DNA of 64,000 bases, taken from NCBI GenBank assembly GCA_002224055.1, contig AZLU01000222.1, forward strand, positions 1 to 64,000, in the 5' to 3' direction. The stretch comes from Pezizomycotina sp. ARF18 (Eukaryota > Ascomycota). This document shows, in pieces, positions 26,601 through 37,672 of the stretch (position 1 is its first letter; each line of letters begins with the position of its first letter). The notes under the pieces were generated by a model. The model was not told the origin of the DNA. It did no database searches and was given only the letters and a program-made list of their open reading frames with translations. The translations under genes were made by a program, and so were the position numbers.

Positions 26601-27944
26601 GTCTTTCTCTCCCCCGAATGCGAAAAGATCTCACATATATACCTAGTATCAATTACAATACGCCCGGGAGGATTGAATAGCCCTAGCTAAGCTCCACTTC
26701 ACCCAATTACGATTAAGTACTGGTAGCTTATCTCTCTCTCTGCCTTTGGTTTGTTTTGCACCGAAACCACTTCTACTGCTCTATTGGAGGACACCAGGCC
26801 CGGTTGATATAATTGAACAACGGGGAAAAAAAAAGCCTCAAAATATTCAGATTATTCCCTACCGACAAGACTTGTCTATTCTCCAATAAACCTGAAACAA
26901 GCAAGGTTTATACTTTTGCTGCCTTTTGCAAGCCGGCGGCACTAAACAAGTTGTTATTCGGAGGTATATTACATTTAATATGCAAATATATTACTCCGAG
27001 CGCGCGGTCCGTCTGTACGAAAACCTTGTAGGGCTTGTTAACGTGGCCGTGTGAGCTCTGAGGGGCCAGGCCTCCGTCCATGCACATATAACGGATGGTG
27101 CTACTTGACGAGCAACACTAAACACCGCTTTCGCAATCTAAAATTGCTAACATATCTTAGGATACAGGATAATCAGGAACGTCCACAAGAAAACTAGAAA
27201 GAAAAAAATGTCATCAAATGGCTTAAAGCTGCTTGCTGCAAAGTGTGGCGTTACGATAAAGATGCTTTTTGGATTGACACGCCGATCCGATGCTCAGGCA
27301 CCGTGAGCTCCACTCTGGCAACCGCTTGTATGGTTCATGATCCTAGTCGCGACACGTTGAAGGCTAAAAACCTTGCCCTCTGGTCTGCTAGGAAGAAGTG
27401 TGCTAAGGGGGATCTACTGTAGAAGCGAAAGCGCAAACCGAACCAATTAACTGTGCAAGAACGAAAATATAAGAGAAGAACGATAACATTCACTTGCGGT
27501 CCAGGCTAGGTTACACTTACACCTATTCCCGGAATTTTGGGCATGGATCGTGGAGACTGAAAGCGGGACAATTGCTTGATTGAGCTTTCTCTTCCTTTCT
27601 GCTCCGCTCCGGACATGTCGGGTTAAAAAAGAAGAACGCTATGTGCGTTAATAGTATAACGGCTATTATAATAAGGTGCCACGACGGCTGCGCAATTCGT
27701 ATCACCACATTCAACGCAGCCAAGTAGCCAAGGTGTGAACAGAAACAAAGTTCTTGTTAGATTCGGTGGTTACAATCGGGCGTGTTTCTCTGGAAATCTA
27801 GGATTTCTAACGAGTATATAAGTGGAGCAAGAAATTAACCACTCTCTTCATTATTACTTGTTTGCTCTTGCAATCGAGTTTCTGTATATTACCACGTATA
27901 TTTTAGGCTCGTGCTCGTCAGCCTGTTCCGGCGAAGGGCGAAGA

Positions 27945-28073
27945 GGAAAAAAAAAAAAAAAAAAAACCACCACCACCACCACAAATTAACTAATTTGATG
28001 AATGAGTTCATATATCTGATTCGTATCCACCAACTAGACAGACAGAAAAATCTATCGCGAGCGCGGAGCTTAG

Positions 28074-28101
<28 letters not shown>
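27945..28101. repeat. Simple-sequence cluster: A run, CCA repeat, A run
   Basis: An A-rich tract of about 20, then five to six CAC/CCA triplets, about 85 bases of mixed sequence, then about 28 A. The lysine- and histidine-rich frames over it are compositional artefacts. Confidence 0.7.
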
Positions 28102-28104
<3 letters not shown>

Positions 28105-29278
28105 GAAATAGAAATTGCTCACTGGAAAGTTGTCTAAGTAGTAATAACCAAGGTGCAAAGTCTCATGGACTTTAAAACAACTTGAAGCCTACTTGATCCC
28201 ATCCAAACTTCACGATGTTAAAGCGCTGAAGAAACGACGGTTGTCGGTGGAGGCCTAATAGCCAGACCTTCATCTCCCAAAGAGCAGGCAGGAAAACAAG
28301 CGATTGATAGAAACAGACTCCAAGCAACGACGAGGTCGGTTCCTTATCCAACTTCCCTAAAGATGAAGAGCCAAGCGTCATCTAGTCTCTTTAAAAGGAC
28401 CACTTTAGCGCCTTGGGGCCAATCAAACCGTCGATCCTTACTCTCCGCCCACCTGCAGTGCGTTGAACAGACAAAGGGGCACACAACACAGAATTTTAAT
28501 TTCAAAACTTGGGGTCTCTTCCCTAATTAAGGACAATCGATTCCCGAAAAGAAAAAGGAAAAAAGGAAGAGAAAAAAAGTACACTGAACTTGAAATGTAC
28601 TGACTTAGTATATACAGTAAGAAAAAAAAGTGTGGGATAACAATTGTCAGACCTGTGTTGCGTTTTTCCCCCAGTATTGTTCCATTATTTCACCCCTTTG
28701 TCTCTCCATCATCCTTATTCTGATTTTTCGGTTTTATTTTTACTTTATTTCCTTTCATTCGCTTTTCCCTTTTCCTTCTCTTCCAAAAGACTACCATCTT
28801 CAGTCCCGTCGCTGAGGAGTTATGGGAGTAGAGTAAGAGAAAGTCGATCTATTATCATCCTTATCATCAGCTCCCTTTCTCTCAATCTCACTCTTCCTCC
28901 TCTGTCTTTCCTCTGGTAGTACATAAGTGTTTCTCTTATACATCAAACCATCTTACGCCAGGGTACCCTTTTCTTTTTTAACTTGCTGAGGCCTTTCTTT
29001 CCTTCTTTTTGTTAATTGAGGGGTGGTAGTGTTTTTGCATTGGCCCTTCGGTTGCCACAAAAAAAGGAGAGACAAGGGGACGAGAACAAAATATCTTTTT
29101 TACAGCTGAGAGTACATACAAGTGCTTTTAACCCAGCAGAACATCCCAGCCAGAAAAGTCTAGTCCCAGTCCAAATTCTCTCTTTTCTTTTTCCCTTTTT
29201 TTCTCTCTCTCTTCTTCTTTCTTTTCCCTGCCGTCCATTCATTCACTTATTCGTCCACCCCATCCACAAAATTTTTTT

Positions 29279-29301
29279 TCTTCTTCTTCTTCTTCTTCTT
29301 T
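29279..29301. repeat. TTC trinucleotide repeat
   Basis: About seven TTC units lie inside a pyrimidine-rich stretch of the putative OPY2 upstream region. Confidence 0.75.
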
Positions 29302-30100
29302 TTATTCCTCATTGCCCTTTATCATTCTTCCTCTCCCTCTTTCTTCTACATCTGAATAGAAAAAGGGACGAGAAGGCATTCATTTTTAAATACATAGATA
29401 TATATTCCCCCCCCCACGCTCGTTTTTATCGCGAAACGGAGACGGATTGGTAGAGGTTAAATAAAATGAGAAAGTAAAAGGAAAGGCTAGGAAAAAGGGA
29501 ACAACACATCGGCACGCATTCGTATCCTTTCAACCATTCATTATATCTCTTCCACTCTTTCTGGAATCCAACTGAACTCGTATCGATCCTTCTTCTTGCA
29601 CTCCTACACGACGTATCTTGAGACCTTATTGATTCGACTTGACGACCGACGAAAATCCGACCGCCTAATAGAAGTGGTGATTGCGACTTATTCAGCACCA
29701 ATCGAGTTGTTGTTTTTCATTTAACTATATAGACGACAAGAGAAAAGGAGAGGAGAAAGTACCGAACGATAGGCGACGGCCCGTTAACAAGAAATATTTT
29801 CTTTTAAACTTTCCATTATAATTATCCCAAGGATCCATAGAAAAGCAACTAAATCTTCCTTCTTTCAAAAACATCTGTTGGCCGGTTCACGAAAGGAAGA
29901 CACGAAACGAAATAAACGACTTTTTTTGGCACCGCATCGACACTACGATAGGCTTGGTGAGGATCGTGAGGATTCAAATCCTATATTCCTATCGACGCTG
30001 TGATATTTTTGAGTGGAATAGTCTTTACCTTCTCTTGTCTTTTGCTATTTGTTTATTGTGCTAGTTAGCACGGTATTCTTCTGGTAGAGCCATCGGCAAT

Positions 30101-31523
30101 ATGGCTTCGTTAGGTGGAGGCTCACTTGCGGCGAGGAGTGCACTGCTAGTTCGTACCCCCTAGAAGAAACTGTTCGTATTTATAGAAAGAAACATTTCTA
30201 ACATGAGTATTAAAAATCCACCTAGGATCTCTATTCAAGCGAGGTTGCGTTGACTGCCCCGAGTCGAATCCACAATGTCCAGTCTGCAACCCTGGTTCAT
30301 CTTGCACCCTTCTTGCCCAAACCTGCGAGGACCTGCGCGCAAGCTATTGTTCTAAAGACACAGAAATCGCTAGCCCTTCCGCTTCGGGCTCAGGATCTGT
30401 GGTGGCGGCTCGCCAACTGGCGCCATCGTTGTGGAGTAATTGGAGGTATGCTAGTGATCGGCCTCATCGGGTATCTGCTCTACCGCCTATACAAAAAGAA
30501 GAGGAGCAGCAGATTGCGTTTGCATCTAGCGTTAGAAATACTAGCGAATATGGCCCGAAAACATAACAGCAATTTTGGAAACCTTCGGGATGCAAGTATC
30601 AAATCGTTCCTTAATATTGCTTATGTCTTGTTTATATATTAATTCTTTGCCCTGTCATTCTATAGGCTTCTACGCATACTTCAATTCTAATCGCCTCAAC
30701 TGTTCTCACTCGGGCATCCAATGTTATCCAAATAGCCTACATACCTGGGTTACCAATCTTTCGAACCCGAACTCTCCGGGGAGCCTTGTTCCTCCTGTCC
30801 CGCCTCTGCCTCTTATAGTCCTTTGTCTGGCTCTGGGAGCCGAACAGTGACCAGCGATCCTTCTCTGCCAACGATCTTCTCCGCCAATCGACCTACTCAA
30901 CGGTTTCGACTATCCCTGACAGAACGTCCGTCGCAACTACTATTTATCGCAACAATGCTGTTGTCTCTCCTGTTGCCGCAACTGCTTTTAGAGCCAAGGC
31001 GGCCGTCGTCACCGTTAACGTTATCAACAAAGGAGGGTCTTCCGCGGGACTAGCCAGGCGTCATCCCCGGGATTACGCCCCCAGTTCCACAGATTGACTT
31101 TTCCGCCTATGAGGTTAATGCCGTCCGCCTTCCCCCGCATTCTCAGTTGGCTCACCTTTCTCAAAAAATCGACGAATAACACTGCCAGCGAGAGCCCCTT
31201 GCGGACAGCCGAACCTTTGGACGAAACCAAGAAGCCACGGCGACGACTGCGACATATCTAACACCGTCGGCGAACAAGCGTATATCGAAGGAACCATGGT
31301 GGCCCGCGGAGAAGATGGTCCGTTCTCGGATAGGGCTTCATTGGAGCTTACCCACATGAACAAACGCACCTCCGCTGTTGGCAGTGTCCACTCCTCGAAT
31401 CCCGGTCGGGCTCGCCGCCACTTCAGAGAAGGTGACATTAGAATAAGCCTGAGACCGATGTCCGTAACAGAGGAGGCTTCCGACCGGCCCAAGTCCGTGG
31501 AAAGGTCGAAGAGCCCTTGCTGA
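30101..31523 (+). CDS. OPY2: Opy2-like single-pass membrane anchor protein
   Basis: Opy2 holds Ste50 at the plasma membrane and so links sensors to the Ste11 branch of the osmostress (HOG) and invasive-growth MAP kinase pathways. The recognisable N-terminal domain is cysteine-rich: GSLFKRGCVDCPESNPQCPV, CNPGSSCTLLAQTCEDLRAS, YC. After a serine stretch (PSASGSGSVVAARQLA) one hydrophobic helix follows, GVIGGMLVIGLIGYLLYRLY, then KKK. The cytosolic tail keeps FASSVRNTSEYGPKT, SFSANDLLRQSTYSTVSTIP, TTIYRNNAVVSP, TVNVINKGGSSAGLARRHP, VPQIDFSAYEVNAVRLPPHS, NTVGEQAYIEGTMVARGEDG and DIRISLRPMSVTEEA, ending RSKSPC. Cys domain, one helix and serine-rich tail are the Opy2 plan. The first exon (ATG 30101, MASLGGGSLAARSALL) and its donor are guesses; the acceptor is at about 30225. 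The tail moves between all three frames by small indels. Confidence 0.8.
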
Positions 31524-32812
31524 CGAAAACAAGGTTAACGAAGAAAAATCATGAACGATTTCAGGAATGACATGCCAGGTTTCTGGAGGGTAAGCTTTCT
31601 TTTTTTCTCTTTTTCTCTTTTTTTTTCTTTTTTGGTTCATAATTAGTTCTTTTCGCCTAGCGTTCTGTTTGATTCTGAAGTAACACCTTTCATTTGTAAT
31701 AATATCTCTTTCTTGGGTCGGCGATGCTCGGATTCTTCTTCATGGTCTTCACTTTCAACCTTATATTCTCAATAAACCCTTTATACTACTACCCTTCACC
31801 TTCGTCCCACCTCTCTTCTGCTCTCTTCCTTCCTCCTCTTCTTTACTGTTGCCATCTTCTCTCACTTCATCCTCGTCAGTTTTTTTTCTGGAGAGGTTAG
31901 AAGTCCCCCAGAAGTGAAGACTTTTTTTAACACTTCGATATTTCTTTTCAATATCTTTTTTTCCTTTGTGTTTCTTTTGGGGGAATACGAAAAAACAAAG
32001 CTCTGGGTGTTTTTAGAATTATCAATCTTGATAAAGCAATGATAATAACACACAAGATACTTATTATTAGCCCTTTATTAACCAGTAATAATATTCAATG
32101 AAAAAAAGCATGTAAATAGTATACACTAGTACGAGAATATCAGTCTCTCAAGTTCCTTCTCAGCAAAGTCGTTGAATTTCCACCAGCGCTTGGTTGTAAA
32201 TTGCATACACCTCGGTATGTATACCATGCATATGAATTCAACCAGCGCACTGGATTATTGTGATATTGCAGCGTTTAAAACTTGTCAGCGCGCAAGGTTT
32301 GCAACTCTTGATGGTAGACGACGCACATATATGTTTACCGCCAGCCCAAGAACGTTAAATTACATTTACGGCTGATACTTCAGCCTTGCCCATGTAAGCT
32401 TTTGGAGAAGGCTTTGAATTTCTTTATACGTCCTTCTGTTTAATTTGCATGCTCGTATATCATGCTTAGCAACTGCTAATCTAATTATATACAAAAACAC
32501 ATAATATAACTCGAGGCTACATTATTACGAGATATTCAAGGTCTAGCGCGTGACAGCCGCCGTCAAAGGGATCAAGACGCTTATGTGGATTTGAGAATAG
32601 AAGTGGTTAATTTTATATGCAAGATAAAGGAAAAATGTACCGAAGTCTGTATATACAATCTCTACAATGAAGCGGGAAAGGGAATATCATCCCCGCACCG
32701 AATTATAGAATTACACGACGCTGCACCGGGCTCCTTTCGAACATCTATTTGCCTTTCGACAAATCCAATCCTTCGAAAACAAGGGAATTTTCAGACCAGA
32801 CTTAAGGCAATT
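31524..32812. other. Convergent intergenic region, OPY2 and MRPL20 3' flanks
   Basis: AT-rich, pyrimidine tracts at 31600-31640 and 31800-31860. No gene is supported; the 67-codon frame at 32172-32375 has no recognisable content. Confidence 0.45.
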
Positions 32813-33534
32813 CTAATCCAGATCCTTACTCCATGCTTCTCTCCTTCTCTCCCTCTCCCTTCTAGCATCCCTCTTCTTCGGCCCCCACTTCGCCTTGACG
32901 GCGTCGAGCTTAGCAAACTCGCTCGCCGCCCTCTCCTTGCTGACGGGTGCCACCATTCCAACGAAGAACTGGCTGCAGTTGTACTTCTCCGCCAGCTTGT
33001 CCCTCGTCCAGAAGTCCGGGTTGCTGGCCCTCAGCCTCCTGATCTTGTCGACCTGACCCTGCGTGAGGTGGTACTTTTCTCGTACACGGGTTCAGCGGGG
33101 GCGGGAGACCGTCCTCGCCCAATTTGCTCTTGACTGGCGGCGTAGTGCTCAGAGCGCGTTTATCGTGGGTTTCGATACGGGCTCGGGGGCGTTAGGGAAG
33201 GTATCGATAGGCGCGGGTCGGTCGGCGGCAGGAACGCTTTGGGCGTTATGTACGGCGTTGGAGCGGCGGACGGGGGGTGTAGATAATGTGCGTACCCGAC
33301 GGCGCCGATGAAGGGTCTGGAGAAGGCTTGAAGGAAGGGTGGGGGTGTATGCGGAGCTTCTTCGTCAGCCGGCGGGCGGAAGCCTCGTGGCGGACCTGCT
33401 GTACCGGTGCACTGTCGAGGAGGGGTCCCGGGACGATGATGATAAGGATGTGAAAGGAGACAATTGCAGGATGACGGGGTAGAGGCGGACCGCGGTGCTG
33501 CTTTGGAGAGCATGGAGACGTTTAGGAATGACAT
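32813..33534 (-). CDS. MRPL20: Mitochondrial large-subunit ribosomal protein L20 (mL58 family)
   Basis: The start ATG is at 33534 (MSFLNVSMLSKAAPRSASTP), opening a basic, serine/alanine-rich presequence suited to mitochondrial import. A proline-rich region follows, and then the conserved C-terminal block in a second frame: KYHLTQGQVDKIRRLRASNP, DFWTRDKLAEKYNCSQFFVG, MVAPVSKERAASEFAKLDAV and KAKWGPKKRDARRERERRRE, ending AWSKDLD with the stop at 32813. The 'YHLT..Q...IR.LR..NP..WTR..LA.K..CSQFFVGM' string followed by 'WGPKKR.AR' is the fungal MRP-L20 signature. About 200 residues, normal for the family. The frame changes once or twice between the presequence half and the core, at about 33080-33180. 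No intron is apparent. Confidence 0.87.
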
Positions 33535-33940
33535 TGTGGAAGTTCTATTAAGAGACTTACCTTCTACAATGTCGTTCCGAAAGCTTTGTGGAGTCTGAAG
33601 GTTCTATTGATATGTCGTATTTTTAGATATCCTGCTCTCTTTTTTTCTTTTGCTTGGCTATTTTTTTTTCTTTTTTTTTTTTGGTTGAAGCGGAACTAGT
33701 TAGTCGGCCCGTTTCAAAATCTACCTACTTTGGCTCTCTCCTTCAGAATTGCGGGATTCCAACTCAGTCTCTTACAAAACCTTCAAACGCTTACAAAGTC
33801 CTTGATTAATTACATTGAATCATTTACTGTATATTTCACGATCTCATGTCATCTGATGACGTTTTGACATGGCTATTGGTGTATTACAATATACAGTTAC
33901 TAGTATTCTTTTGAATTGCTCTCTTCTTAAATTCATACTT
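33535..33940. other. Intergenic region upstream of MRPL20
   Basis: T-rich stretch at 33640-33682. No gene seen; it should hold the MRPL20 promoter and the 3' flank of the next minus-strand gene. Confidence 0.4.
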
Positions 33941-35575
33941 TTACACTTCGTAGCTCGTTCCCGTAATTTCTGCGGTCCGCTTTCGGAATAAAGTTTCTGC
34001 TTCGTACTCTATAGCAGTTCTATCGCCGTGCGAGTGCTTCTTTAAGAAACCTTCGACGCGAATCGCATTTTCGGCCCACCACTGGCCGTGTTTTCCCTTA
34101 GGCATGTGACTGGTGGAGGCTCAACTTTCAGGGCCTCCGCAAACTCGTACCAGTCCAGGAAGGCTTCGGTAGCTACTGAATAGCGCTGCTCTCCCAATTA
34201 GGTGCATTTTCAGAAGGAGTCCAATATATCTTGTAGGTGCTCGTACTGACCTGCGGAGAAATTTGCGTGCGGCCTCGAGGTGAGTTCCTTCTCCAGACGC
34301 ACAATTTGTTCGGGCAACGGGCGGGCTTCGCAGGAGCTCCAGTCCGTGACAGCAATTAGTTGCTCGGGCTTGAACGCATCAACGATAATGTTGGTAAAGT
34401 TGAACCTCTTGTTCGTGAACACGATTGGCACCTGTTCAACGATAGGTGGTATCCGGGCAAGTCCCCCATGCACTACGAACGTCTCTAGCCGACGTAGGTA
34501 CAGCCTCTTGAATGAATCCACGCCTTCCTGCTCCCGAAGGTTCCCAGATTCTCTATTACATGAGCCGCGATAAATTCCGTAATCGATTGGGGAAGCGAAG
34601 AATCCCTGACCACAACCACTCTCGTGTTGATTTCCGCACCAGCGAGTGTTTGTTTCCCTCCTTCCGCTCTAAAAATCCCTCCAATTGACATTCGTCTACC
34701 AGTTGGCCTTGTAACTTTTGTAACCACTGCTTGTGCACTACTGCTCCAGTTCAAAAGTTCCAACTCCCCAGTTACGCCGTGATTCTGTCGTGCTCGAGAG
34801 GAATACTCCACAAGCATTCAACGCTTTCCCCAAGTTGGCGACAAATGCCAGTTTACAGTCATGGGTTAGATGAGGGTATACCGTTTTCGCATTTCTTCCT
34901 TCCACAAATCTAGTGACGTGCAAGCCCATGCCCGCCCTCATTTCCTTCTCAGGGTTGAACCTTTTCTAGACTACTTCTTCCTTTCATTTCAAAGCTTTTC
35001 CCCCCCCCGTCGTCGGCGCTCGTCTCTCTTTCTTTTATCGTTATCCAATGATATCGGAATTACAGAGGGTATGGGAAGTACATCCCCCCTGATTTCTTTT
35101 TGTAAAAACTTCATGATCCGCTGCATCGTTCTATCACCTGCTTCGGCCGCAGCTGCACGACGTATTCCATTGATCGTCCGGGCGGTGGCTGCTTAACACT
35201 AAGCTTATACGAGACGAGCCTTTCGTCCTTAAACCTCGTGCACGACAGCATATCACCGGTTGCATGAATAGTGCCGCTTTGTTTAGGACAGTAGAGAGCT
35301 CTTCTTCGCGCAACCTGATCTCTTCGCATTCGAGAATCGACCGGAGTGACGGTTCAGCGTGACGACGTAGCGCTTCACCTTCGTGCAACCGCACGGCTCG
35401 TTCTCCTCCAGGCTAGCAATGAAAGATGCCTCCGCGCGTTGCTGCAGTGGCTAAGGTATCTGAAAGAGATGCGCTTACCGACCCATGTCGTACCAAAAAC
35501 ATTGTGCTTCTCAAGGAAAGTTCTCATTCGGAGTTTCAGGAACTCGTGCTGGTAATGTGATGCGGGTAACTCCAT
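33941..35575 (-). CDS. Unrecognised protein gene in several frames
   Basis: I do not recognise this family. On the minus strand a chain of open segments runs from MELPASHYQHEFLKLRMRTF (start 35575, following an intron-like T-rich stretch) through LEKHNVFGTTWVGKRISFRY, RLHEGEALRRHAEPSLRSIL, ECEEIRLREEELSTVLNKAA, TIHATGDMLSCTRFKDERLV, SMEYVVQLRPKQ, HLTHDCKLAFVANLGKALNA, TEFIAAHVIENLG, IPPIVEQVPIVFTNKRFNFT, NIIVDAFKPEQLIAVTDWSS and CEARPLPEQIVRLEKELTSR, to MPKGKHGQWWAENAIRVEGF and LKKHSHGDRTAIEYEAETLF, with a stop at 33941. Segment composition is that of a globular protein, and the segments abut with frame changes as in the known genes nearby, so one gene of about 500 residues is likely. No membrane segment or metal-binding motif is evident. 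It may be lineage-specific. Confidence 0.5.
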
Positions 35576-36159
35576 TTCGAAATCTTTTGAAGAAATGATA
35601 CCGACCGTGCGAAGCAGAATATTATGATTTTTCTAAGAGAGCCGGAATTGTAGCTTGAGATAAAAATCAATCACTTATCCTAGAAAAATGAGGGAGAACT
35701 TACCCATGATTTCCAAAAACTTAAGATGTCGACAATATAAAACCGTTCTAGAATGTACCTCTATGAAATCAAACCCAAACAATAAGGGAGCACAGCGGCT
35801 CTCGAAGTTTTTCCTTCTTGGAAGATAAAAGGGATCCATCACGTCATGTTGTTTATAATTCTGCTAAGGGAGGGATGAAATAGTCCCTTCATTAAGGGAA
35901 GAAAAGGAAAGGTTAAGAAACCTGAGACTATTTGGTCTCTTTTATTTTAGTTTTTCTTAAAAAATATACATGAATAAAGTACTGTTTTCCGCCGTTGAAT
36001 CTTGAAATTTGTTCGCCTTTCCTTATAAATCGTATTTGCAACCCTAGAATCTCCGAATTACTGTTATGAAAAAAAAAAAAATAAAAATAAAAATAAAATA
36101 AATCAAAAACCGACTTCCTCATCAGAAGAATCTATGAGGAGAGAAACCGGCAATCAGTC
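35576..36159. other. Intergenic region
   Basis: A/T-rich; an AAAAATAAAATAAA-type stretch near 36070-36100 in the VOC gene's 3' flank. No gene seen. Confidence 0.4.
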
Positions 36160-36906
36160 TCATGCAGTGGCGACCTCGGTTGATTCAGCTTCTGCGGCCG
36201 GTGCATCAGCAACGTCAGTGTCCGCATCGGTAGCTTTGGCATCACCAGCAGCTGCGGTGGCGGGTTCAGCGTCAGTGACTTCGGTGTCGCCGGCGGCTGC
36301 TGCCTCGGGTTCCTTGTCGCCGGGCTTTTTGGCAGTATAGACCCCAAAAAAGTTGCCTTCGGTGTCCTTGAACTTCCCCTGCCATCCCATCTTCCCCTCA
36401 GCTTTTCTCCCGACAACAACCTCGCCACCCTTCTCCTTCGCTAAGGCGAGTGTCTCGTCGACGTCGTCCACCCAGAGGTAGATTGTGGTTCCACAGACGG
36501 TTTAAATGACGCGTGGTCCGCGAGGGTCCTCACAACGAATAAGACCGCCGCCAATGCTGGTTCCTTCGAACGTGATCATAGCGGTCTCATTTTCGGGATA
36601 CTGCGTAGTATCCTCGGCAGTTCTGAATTTCCATTGGAAGACCGCCTCGTAGAAGGCTTTGGCGCGTGCGACGTCGTGAACCGGATACCTATCCAGCACG
36701 GATGGCAACGAGGGTGGCTTCCATGAGGACCTGCGCTCTCCTTAGCGGCAGAAGCGTCGTCGGTCTCGGTTTCAGCGTCGTTGGTAGCTGGAGCGTGCTC
36801 GCGGCACTGGCGGCGTCTAGGTCATCGTCGGTCTTGGTACGCTTCGCTTGAGGGGAAGCAGTGTTAGGCGTAGCAAGGCACCTTCGGTCTCTCGCTTTTC
36901 AGACAT
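36160..36906 (-). CDS. Glyoxalase/VOC-fold protein
   Basis: The start ATG is at 36906 (MSEKRETEGALL), leading into a low-complexity basic segment (SPQAKRTKTDDDLDAASAAS) that could be a nuclear signal. One VOC module follows: IPVHDVARAKAFYEAVFQWK, FRTAEDTTQYPENETAMITF, EGTSIGGGLIRCEDPRGPRV, then TTIYLWVDDVDETLALAKEK, GGEVVVGRKAEGKMGWQGKF and KDTEGNFFGVYTAKKPGDKE. The 'IPV.DV.RA..FYE.VF.W' opening and 'W..KF.D.EGN.FGVY' close match the fungal glyoxalase/bleomycin-resistance superfamily. Substrate is unknown. After the domain the tail is an alanine/aspartate/threonine repeat ending AESTEVATA. Frame breaks occur before the module (about 36690, the expected F/D-I-P-V) and in its middle (about 36505). 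Confidence 0.83.
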
Positions 36907-37398
36907 ATTTACTTGAGGATACTAGTCTATTATCCAATCGAAGGTAGGCAATTAGCAATCAGAGCAGTCTTGAGGTGAACTCAATTGAGGATAGATTGGT
37001 ATCTTTACCTTAGGTAAAGATGGTTCCTTTCTCTAATGAGCACTACAAGGCTGCCGTAATCAGAGGAGTCAAATGGAAGTAACGATTTTTGTATGAGTCT
37101 ATGAGCGTGGGAAGATTCAATTGAGGAAGGAAATTTTTTTGGGCTCGAGGCTGGGGCGCGCCAGACTTTTTGATCATTTCAATATTTTTTCCTTTTTTTG
37201 AAATTCCTTCCACCTCATAATAAGAGAAAAAAAAATTTTTTTTTTTTCAAGGTCCTCTCTTTTTTTGAGACCACTTAGTAATTTTAAATTTTTTTGTTTA
37301 AAAAAATAAAAAAAAAAATTTGATTTGTTACTTCCCCGGCAAGACTAGACGAGGTTGCTTGTAAAATAAAAGAGTCAAAGTTACTCAAAAGTACAACC
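36907..37398. other. Intergenic region with A/T tracts
   Basis: VOC promoter side, then A and T runs at 37229-37252 and 37300-37318. No gene seen. Confidence 0.4.
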
Positions 37399-37672
37399 TT
37401 ATCCACTTTCATCTATCATTAGCACAACCAAATCTTCAAAACCTTTCTCAAGGCCTCGTCGCTGTCGCGAACGAAATCCCGCTGCTCGTAAACACGCCGG
37501 TCGTCCCCCCCGGCCAGCTGTACAACAGCAAAACCAGTTCTGGCAACAGCAGCAGCACCAGGCATAACGTGCGCAGATCAATGCTGTCGATGCTCAAATC
37601 AATGCCGCGAACGTTTAAGTCACGCTTTAGTAGTACAGGTCAACGCCCTCACCGGCCAAATCAACACGTTGT
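37399..37672 (+). pseudogene. Decayed or fragmentary coiled-coil protein gene
   Basis: The plus strand reads LSLAQPNLQNLSQGLVAVAN then EIPLLVNTPVVPPGQLYNSK in one frame, QQQNQFWQQQQHQA and QINAVDAQINAAN in another, then VQVNALTGQINTL and a stop. This resembles a common short fungal family with an 'NL.NLS.GLVAV..E...L.N.P' opening, a Q-rich linker and a repeated 'QINAL.AQVNAL' coiled coil; the function of that family is not known to me. There is no ATG at the front, the frame changes two or more times, and two stop codons interrupt the coil. It abuts the AT-rich block, so true decay is more plausible here than for the housekeeping genes. Confidence 0.4.

Larger units (their letters stand above)
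20636..30100. other. 9.5 kb gene-poor region between divergent chitin synthase and OPY2 starts
   Basis: I could support no coding gene. Contents: runs of T/TC near 21410-21440 and 21536-21580; TA repeats at 22292-22345; T runs at 23266-23290 and 23334-23351; a CCA repeat after an A run (about 27945-27984); an A28-class run near 28073-28101; a TTC repeat at about 29279-29300. Open frames such as 24343-24071 minus (MSTFAQVDVEMCRRFV) and 25803-26063 plus (MEGSDKGFEYHRTEG) are short, with no recognised domain. The last 300 bases are pyrimidine-rich and should be the OPY2 promoter and leader. Long transcribed leaders or noncoding RNA would fit but are not shown. Confidence 0.5.

Noticed and set aside
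27911-28158. Lysine/histidine-rich open frames on both strands
   Set aside because: They arise from A runs and a CCA repeat and have no independent protein character.
29940-30000. T-arm-like GATTCAAATC near 29972
   Set aside because: No matching D arm, anticodon arm or acceptor stem around it.
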